In this document: one piece after another, positions 58,363-64,000 of the stretch
How positions within the stretch are numbered: position 1 is the stretch's first letter
How the letters are laid out: the number at the start of each line of letters is the position of its first letter
Origin: Oscheius onirici
Taxonomy: Eukaryota > Nematoda > Chromadorea > Rhabditida > Rhabditidae
Direction: 5' to 3'
Assembly: GCA_932521025.1 (NCBI GenBank)
Contig: OW051471.1
Location: 13,144,001 to 13,208,000 of the forward strand
Length of the DNA stretch: 64,000 nucleotides
The notes under the pieces: generated by a model
The model's database searches: none
What the model saw: the letters and a program-made list of their open reading frames with translations, nothing else
Told to the model about the DNA's origin: nothing
Translations under genes and position numbers: made by a program

Positions 58363-58767
58363 CTAGTAAGTTCCACTGGCTTTGTCCTTATTCAACTTGT
58401 CTCTGGCAGTATTGAATGCCTTCTCCGTCTTCTTTTCGACTTTTTCGAAAGCTTCTTTAGTCTTGTCCACCACTTTTTCAGCCGTCTGTTTAGCCTTCTC
58501 TTTCAAATCTTTCGGTTCTGATTTCTTTTCTTTCGTCTTGTCATTTTCCTCGAGAACGATTCCGTCCGAAGCAGCTGGGAAAGGAGGTTGCATTGGACGG
58601 GACAAAATGGCACATTGATGGAGAGGGCAGCTGGTCACTAAAAATTGCTTTTTTTTCTCTTGGTTTCTCATACTTTTGCCGGGCAAAACAAGCAAAGAAT
58701 AGAGAACTGACTTACAATTTTGGTTCTTCACAACTGAAAGAAGAGGGCGATTGAAAATGCGTAGCAT
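58363..58767 (-). CDS. Small LEA-like protein with a mitochondrial-type N-terminus
   Basis: Exons 58767-58716 and 58637-58363, 108 residues. The N-terminus MLRIFNRPLLSVVKNQN is Arg/Lys-rich, hydrophobic and free of acidic residues, like a mitochondrial presequence. After a Pro-rich linker the last 60 residues are Lys/Glu/Ala-rich with an 11-residue helical rhythm (KEKAKQTAEKVVDKTKEAFE, then KVEKKTEKAFNTARDKLNKD), typical of group 3 LEA-like or apolipoprotein-like amphipathic helices. Such proteins protect membranes and enzymes during drying in some invertebrates; that role here is inference. Convergent with the K2P gene, whose stop is only 97 bases away. Confidence 0.75.
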   Translation of the reverse strand: MLRIFNRPLLSVVKNQNCKSVLYSLLVLPGKSMRNQEKKKQFLVTSCPLHQCAILSRPMQPPFPAASDGIVLEENDKTKEKKSEPKDLKEKAKQTAEKVVDKTKEAFEKVEKKTEKAFNTARDKLNKDKASGTY

Positions 58768-59335
58768 GGCAAATGTAATCTTGGAGAACGATCGTGTATA
58801 TGCGTGGTAATGTGCCCCCTTTAAAGAAAAATAACAATGTCATGTAAACATGTTTGGATGGTGATCTTTCCATTCTTTGACATCATATTGGAAATCGATG
58901 TTATTTCGACACATCTTCGAAATGAGCAGATTCTGAAATGTTAAAGAAACACCAGCCACCCCCGGAGGGTAACGCTCAAGCCAAACACTACGTGTGTTGT
59001 TTTGCGTCGGATCTGGCAAGCTAGGCGATATTCTCGGTTAGTACCTATTTTCAGTGGGTCTTGGGTTCGAATCTTTTCGGGTGAAACCCTTTTTTTAACT
59101 TTTCGACATAAAAACGTGTTTTTAATGTTTTGTGATGCTGAAATCGCTCAATGGAATATTTTTTGATGCAATTTCAGACTTTTCCACATGTAGCGAAAAA
59201 TTTCAATTTCAGAATTTGTTTCTATGCTCGACTATTGAGAGACAGTTCCCATAGTTATCACATAGATCCCCACTGTCACAGCGTCAATTGATGTACTCTC
59301 TTCTATTCCTTTTTCTAGTCTCTCTTACAGAGAGT
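58768..59335. other. Intergenic region containing a 5S-rRNA-like sequence
   Basis: Apart from the 5S-like sequence at 58964-59092, nothing recognised. Confidence 0.5.
58964..59092 (+). ncRNA. 5S-rRNA-like sequence (pseudogene or 5S-derived short element)
   Basis: The stretch CGGATCTGGCAAGCTAGGCG followed by GGTTAGTACC matches the internal promoter region of nematode 5S rRNA (GATCTGGCAAG...GTTAGTACTTGG), and the upstream part roughly follows 5S helix order. It ends in a run of seven T, a Pol III terminator. GGAGGGT at the start can pair with ACCCTTT at the end (two G-U pairs). It is too diverged to be a working 5S rRNA, and the 3' part (GGGTTCGAATC) also resembles a tRNA B box. A 5S pseudogene or 5S-derived SINE is most likely. 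Confidence 0.5.
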
Positions 59336-61467
59336 CACTTTTTGGCTCCAGTTTTTCAAAGCGACCAGCCCGGAGACGAATGGGAAAAAGATGAAAAGTA
59401 ACTTTACCACAAGAACACGAAGAAGACGCTCCTCTCGGAGAAACAATAACTGACTGGTATAAACGAGTTCGAAAAATGAGGGAGCTTATGCATTACGCCA
59501 ACTTGGGAGAGATGCGAGATATCCAACACGTACTTTTCAAACATTTTTTTGTTCGAACACAATTTTTCAGATGCTGTACAATGACGTCCAGGCCAATCTT
59601 CGATTCAACGCCTACAACGGCTTTTTTCGTGGTGAACGGGATGTTGTGGATAATTGGGGTATTTATATGGGCCATTGTTCTAATTGGAAGGAGGTAATTT
59701 GAAAGAAGAAGGCATAAAAAATTTCAGTTTAAACTCATCGAGCCGTTTGTTGCCCAAGGAATTGTGATCAAGGCAAAGTTCCGACTTCACAACATCTACT
59801 ACACAGCTCTTGACATGAATATAGAACTGATTCGCCAGGAAGTTGAAGAAAACCTGCCAAAAAAGAATTATCATTTCCTTTTCAAAGCCATCGACGTTGC
59901 TGATTTCGCGCTGGAAGATCGAGATGAAAAATGGTATCAGGAGCCGGGCGAGAAAACTTTTCGAAAGTTTTTGGGCTGTTACAAGAAGGAAAACAAGCCC
60001 TATGTAAATTTCTTAGAATTTGGAAAAGTCCGACTTTGGGAATGTAAAGGCGGCGAGCCACGTAAAAACATTGTTGTTGATGATCCGAACAAAATTCTTG
60101 ACGGATATTTGAAAATGCAGAGAGATGGAGGTGGAACATTCGAATCAGTAGGATATTTTAACATTTTTGGAGCATTTTTAGGATTTCGAGTTTGACAAGT
60201 CGTTAACAGAACTCGGGGGTCGTCACTACAGTTTCAATGGCACGCAGATGACTAAAAGAGGAGCATCAATGTGGACGAAAATTAGTATAGAAATAGTTCA
60301 AGAGGATTTGGTAGAAAGCTTATTGTCAAACTGTAGCGAGTCTTAGAAAGTACCGCCTGAGAAGTATACCGCGAGAGTTACTTCTCTGAACCATGGATCG
60401 GTTGTGAAAACATCATATTACGCCAAATTCACCTCAAAAGGTTTACAGCAGGTTCCTTATAAGACGGTACGAGTCACGTTGGAGTTATAAATGTAGAGAT
60501 TATTCAAAATGTAGAGATTATTTTTTGAATTCGCCCGCTACAATTTTTCAAATCAAAATGGTGGGAATTTAGCTGCGTAGCATGTTATGGCACGTATATG
60601 TTGGGAACTCAGCAGGGTTGGGCGGACGTCCGTGTTCGATGTTCGTTTGGGGCTGACACGAACACGAACAGTCTGTGTTCGACGTCGAACATTGGGAGAC
60701 GCGGACGTCCGTGTCCGGTTTGCATGACGAATTTTCGAGGCTCGAACAGAGTTCAAAAGCCGGACGAACACGGACACTTTTTACACTAGAAATTGTCAAA
60801 AAGTGCCAAAGTCTAAAGTTTTACATGGCCCAGACATTTCCAAGTTTTGATAAAAGTTCCTTTGACTAAATGTTCAAAGTGTCTGATTTGCTCCAAAAAG
60901 TGAATTTGAATGGAAATTTTCGAATTGTTCGTACCGTGTTCGTGTCCGCTGTTCGTCGAACAGTCCGTCTGTCGGACGAACTTTGGGACACGCGGACGTC
61001 CGTGATTGGTTCGACTTCGAACAAAGAGTGCTCTGTTCGGTCCGTGTTCGGTTCGACCCAAAAAAAAACTATGCGACTGTTCGGTCCGTGTTCGTGTTTG
61101 CGCCAAAATCCGCTGTCCGCCCAACCCTGGTACTCACCCAAGAAAAAGCGCGGCCGATTCAAATAAATAATGCTCTTTTGAACAGGCTAAACATCTCAAT
61201 TGCAGACACTCAATATCGGCTACATTTTGAAAAACCTCGCTGGATTCGCTCTGCGTTTTGCTATAGCGCAAAAGGACAAAAATGCTCTGACAGCTAGAAT
61301 TCTTTTCAAAAATGTTTGTTTTCTACATGAGAACGCCACTTACCGATTTCCTACGGTTGACGGCCCCGGACAGCAGGATGCCGCTAACATCATTGCGAGA
61401 TACGATGCGGTTGGACCAGTAGCTGATGCTCTCATTGTGTACGGCCGGCAGAACTTCATCCGATCGG
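59336..61467 (+). CDS. Unrecognised multi-exon gene, possibly interrupted at its 3' end
   Basis: Coding exons with good splice sites: about 59417-59528 (...ITDWYKRVRKMRELMHYANL), 59571-59668 (LYNDVQANLRFNAYNGFFRG), 59729-60149 (FKLIEPFVAQGIVIKAKFRL ... RKFLGCYKKENKPYVNFLEF), about 60181-60345, 60346-60441 and 61204-61467 (TLNIGYILKNLAGFALRFAI ... YGRQNFIRS). No signal peptide, membrane segment or familiar motif; probably a globular intracellular protein. The 5' end is unresolved: an upstream frame at 59336-59400 does not join cleanly. After 61467 the frame runs into a tRNA-like repeat and stops, so the true C-terminus is unknown. A hAT-like MITE lies in the last intron (60.44-61.20 kb). Confidence 0.6.
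60613..61129. mobile_element. hAT-like MITE, second copy, larger and diverged
   Basis: Ends CAGGGTTGGGCGGAC and the inverse GTCCGCCCAACCCTG match the 57.0-kb element. Flanks GAACTCAG and GTACTCAC agree at 6 of 8 positions, fitting an aged 8-bp duplication. The interior is made of TTCGTGTTCG- and CGGACGTCCGTG-like palindromic motifs. 517 bases. Confidence 0.85.
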
Positions 61468-61484
61468 TTATAATTTACAGCGAG

Positions 61485-61850
61485 AGATGGACAAAAAAAG
61501 GGGGAAAATTCTGTAGTTTAGCGTTTTTTTAGCCTTTTTCAATATTTCTAAATATCCATTTTTTGGCAACAAAAACCAAAACGAACTTCATAATCGTGTT
61601 CAGGACCCTCGAAAACCCCGGAAACTAAAATGCAAAAATGTTTTTTGCCGGCGGGGATCGAACCAACAACCCCCTGGTGACGTTTGAGTGCCAGACAATG
61701 ATGTTATCCACTAGGCCACGTGGAACAAAGTAACACCCGTATCGTGTCGTCGCCCTTGATTTATGACCTCCCCGAAAAAATTTCACTTTGTAACTTTTTA
61801 AAAGTTTAATTTCTGAGGTATCGGTCTAACCCTGTCTGACCCTTTTGCCC
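61485..61850 (-). repeat. tRNA-Arg-like repeat (SINE candidate), copy 6
   Basis: On the minus strand, about 61726-61660 carries CCACGTGGCCTAGTGGATAA and the B box GGTTCGATCCCCGCCGG, with family blocks on both sides. Begins within about 20 bases of the last good coding sequence of the upstream gene. Confidence 0.85.
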
Positions 61851-62550
61851 CCTCTTTATCAGTTTCCGTTGCTGTTTTCTTTTTATACCTCCCGCCTAAT
61901 CGCGATCCTGTCAATTACTGTATTTTTAACCGCCTAATTTTGAAGGCTTGTGATCCATGTTGTAACTTTTTACAACGAGATTTTATCTGCCTCTGATTTT
62001 ATTGTGATATATTTAGTCAAGAATAAAAGGCTATTTCAACTCTCGAATTCTTTCGTATTTGTCAGCAAAGCCTATCGATAAATCGGTGTCTAGGGAATTG
62101 TTATTCCCCTCTCCTCGTTTCCACAGCTATCTAGTGGTAGGTAGTTGTGTGCACCTTCCGCATCCGGGCCGAAAACCCGCGATCACGAACTTTTTAGAGG
62201 CCCAGAAATTCCCCGTAGAATTTATACGTTGTTCGTACTACTAATTTCATTACAGGCTAACGCTAATAACAGTTTCCTGTCGAGTATTTTAGGCGTTTCC
62301 CAACTTTACACTTGCTTTCGTCGTTGTCTAAAAGTCAGTCCGTTCTACAGTCGATTAGTGTCGGACCTGTCCTTTACTCGCTGCTGCCCGTCAATGTCAA
62401 AACACAGAACCCAGACAAACAGTCCGAAAGTTTGTGTAAAATGGAGTCATGAGTCAAATTAGAGTAGAACTAACTGTCTTTGTCTGGTTTAAGCCAATTA
62501 GAAAACATAAAAAGCGAACTGGTTTTTTCTCAGAAGTCATTCTCTGAAAA
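61851..62550. other. Intergenic region
   Basis: AATAAA near 62022 could end the upstream gene. No other gene supported. Confidence 0.45.
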
Positions 62551-62749
62551 ATGCGATTTTGGTACATTCTTCTTCTCCTTCTCATAGTCGAAATCTATTC
62601 CTACGAAGAGGTATTTTTTTTCAGAAAATTCCAAACTTTCGAGTGTTAAGCCGAATTCGCCCGTTTTCGATGAAGCAGGCTGTCGAATTCTGCATTCCAC
62701 ACGGATAATGAAAGTCTGCGGCCCGTTTAAGAACTGGGGTAAAATTTGA
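62551..62749 (+). CDS. Small secreted two-cysteine peptide, tandem copy 1
   Basis: Exons 62551-62610 and 62651-62749, 52 residues. Signal peptide MRFWYILLLLLIVEIYS, then KPN-less mature start PNSPVFDEAGCRILHSTRIM and KVCGPFKNWG. It uses the acceptor at 62650 (TTAAG); the nearer TTTCAG at 62624 would give a 14-base intron. The copy at 62.9 kb has the same intron position and core, supporting the model. Two cysteines can form one disulfide loop of about 13 residues. Not recognised; an antimicrobial or signalling peptide is possible. Confidence 0.75.
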
Positions 62750-62919
62750 TCGGCGAGAAATGAATCTGTTTACAACTTGACGGTTCCGGGTTATGTCCGT
62801 GCTCGTTGGACTATTTTCTTTGGTTGGGTGTGTAAAGTTCGATCTCTCCACTATAAATTCGGCTGACCGTTGTACTCCAGCCAGTTCACCTTTTGCCTCC
62901 CACTGATAAACAAACTCCA

Positions 62920-63138
62920 ATGCGTCTTCTGGTTCTGTTCTTCACCATTTTTGCTTTAACTTTCGCTGTTATCGAAACAGTAAGAATCTTTTGAGTGAAA
63001 CTGAAAAAAAATTTTTAGCCTAAACCTCCAGAGTACGATGAGAATGGATGCCGCGTTCTCCATGCTTACTGGGTACATCCGAGAATCATCAAAGTTTGTG
63101 GACCGTTCAAAGACTGGGGTCATGTTCGTAGGGCATGA
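62920..63138 (+). CDS. Small secreted two-cysteine peptide, tandem copy 2
   Basis: Exons 62920-62979 and 63019-63138, 59 residues. Signal peptide MRLLVLFFTIFALTFAVIE, mature part PKPPEYDENGCRVLHAYWVH, PRIIKVCGPFKDWG and a basic tail HVRRA. It shares the GCR-LH and KVCGPFK-WG blocks with copy 1, 170 bases upstream. AATAAA near 63199. The conserved ends and variable loop suggest a single-disulfide hairpin. Confidence 0.8.
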
Positions 63139-63835
63139 GTAGATGGACTAAATTATTGTACATACTGTGATATGATTTGAACATGTGTCCTTCCTAAAAT
63201 AAAGCTTTCATGATAATGATAATGCTTACACCGGCACCTCGAATCTGACCAATGAAATAGACCAACTGTATAAAAGGACGTTGTTACTAACATGGACCTG
63301 CCCATTTACTGAATCTGGACCTGTCTTTTTATTCTAGAGCACATGCTGTTTTAAACAGCTGAGACGGCTGGTAAGTGAACTATACTTATCTTTTGCTTGT
63401 ATTTCTAGGCCAAGCTGTTACTCATCTTGGTTATTTTTTGTCAGACCATAGTTTGATCCCTAAGCTTTTCATAGCCTTTGTGATGTTGAACCGAAAGCTA
63501 CAACTTTGCAGAGCCGGAAGAGCATGCCTCCATATTGACAATTATCATTGTACATTTGCTTCAATTTGCACATTGGGCAGACATTGCTTTTGTAGCCAGT
63601 TTGGAATGCATAGACTTCTCTATCAATATGCTTTTTCACTTGTGTATTTGATCTCTTGTTTTTTAAAAGAAAGTATGAATTTTTGGTTCTTTTCTGTCTT
63701 GGCCGTCTTTTTTTCTTTTTTTTTAATGTGTAATGCTTGAAATTGAACACGGAGTTAAATACTTTATAATCAAGTATTAGATTCGTCCGAATCGCCTTAC
63801 TGATACTTCTTTATTAAACGGCTCGAAGAACATTC
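63139..63835. other. Intergenic region with a TATA box and a possible spliced transcript
   Basis: TATAAAA at 63269 is followed about 100 bases later by a good donor (GTAAGT at 63372) and an acceptor (TTTCTAG near 63410), but no convincing coding frame. It could be a small non-coding or very short coding gene. Confidence 0.35.
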
Positions 63836-63973
63836 TTATTTCCCTGTTCCAGCCGATATATATCCTGCATTTCGAGCCGTCATTACGTGTAAATCTGAAC
63901 GTTTGTCATCGGGACCACGGTAAATGATCTTAACCGTTTCTTTTTCGATCCAGTTCAAGTTTTTGTCCAAACC
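63836..63973 (-). CDS. Last exon of an unidentified gene continuing past the window edge
   Basis: After an acceptor (TTGTAG) the frame reads GLDKNLNWIEKETVKIIYRG, PDDKRSDLHVMTARNAGYIS and ends AGTGK. AATAAA lies about 25 bases beyond the stop on the minus strand, supporting a real 3' end. The family is not recognised from 45 residues. Confidence 0.6.
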   Translation of the reverse strand, partial: GLDKNLNWIEKETVKIIYRGPDDKRSDLHVMTARNAGYISAGTGK

Positions 63974-64000
63974 CTACAAGTCAATGAATTTTTACGGAAA

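Overview
This is nuclear DNA from a nematode, most likely a free-living rhabditid. The evidence is short introns (many of 38-60 bp) with TTTTCAG or TTTTTAG acceptors, acceptor-like sites directly before several start codons (the layout expected for spliced-leader addition), AATAAA polyadenylation signals, and nematode-type families: cuticle collagens, an astacin protease, serpentine chemoreceptors, a transthyretin-like protein, a CHK/DUF1679 kinase-like protein and a K2P channel. I cannot name the species. All exon boundaries were read by eye from splice consensus and reading frame.

Layout. 0-8.2 kb: a 3'-truncated astacin (-), a short nuclear-looking protein with an I29 cathepsin-propeptide fold (-), a cuticle collagen (+), a secreted cysteine-rich protein built from repeated one-exon modules (+) and a second collagen (-). 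8.5-18.5 kb: three chemoreceptor genes (-), two of them paralogues, with long introns and gaps full of inverted-repeat elements. 19-23.6 kb: a LEA-like small gene with a broken frame, a tandem pair of secreted Cys-rich genes (+) and a CHK kinase-like gene (-). 23.6-35.6 kb: a repeat-rich gap, phosphoserine phosphatase (+), three more collagens (+), a Cys-rich secreted gene (+) and a flavin amine oxidase with a peroxisomal C-terminus (-). 35.8-51.7 kb: the chromatin and transcription genes CFP-1 (-), CCAR1/LST-3 (-) and an ARIP4/RAD54L2-like SNF2 ATPase (+), with a transthyretin-like gene (-) between. 54-64 kb: a K2P potassium channel (+), a mitochondrial LEA-like protein (-), an unrecognised multi-exon gene (+), a tandem pair of two-cysteine secreted peptides (+) and the last exon of another gene (-).

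The strongest non-genic signals are repeat families. A roughly 41-bp unit occurs at 17 loci, all between 18 and 48 kb. A repeat with an internal tRNA-Arg-like Pol III promoter occurs in six copies, all in the same orientation. Several inverted-repeat (MITE-like) families are present, one of them hAT-like with a perfect 8-bp target duplication. A 5S-rRNA-like sequence lies near 59 kb. Most sit in introns and gaps; one tRNA-like repeat appears to interrupt or end a gene at 61.5 kb.

Functional themes are cuticle construction (five collagens, and an astacin that may process cuticle components), chemosensation, small secreted cysteine-rich products of unknown role, and chromatin regulation.
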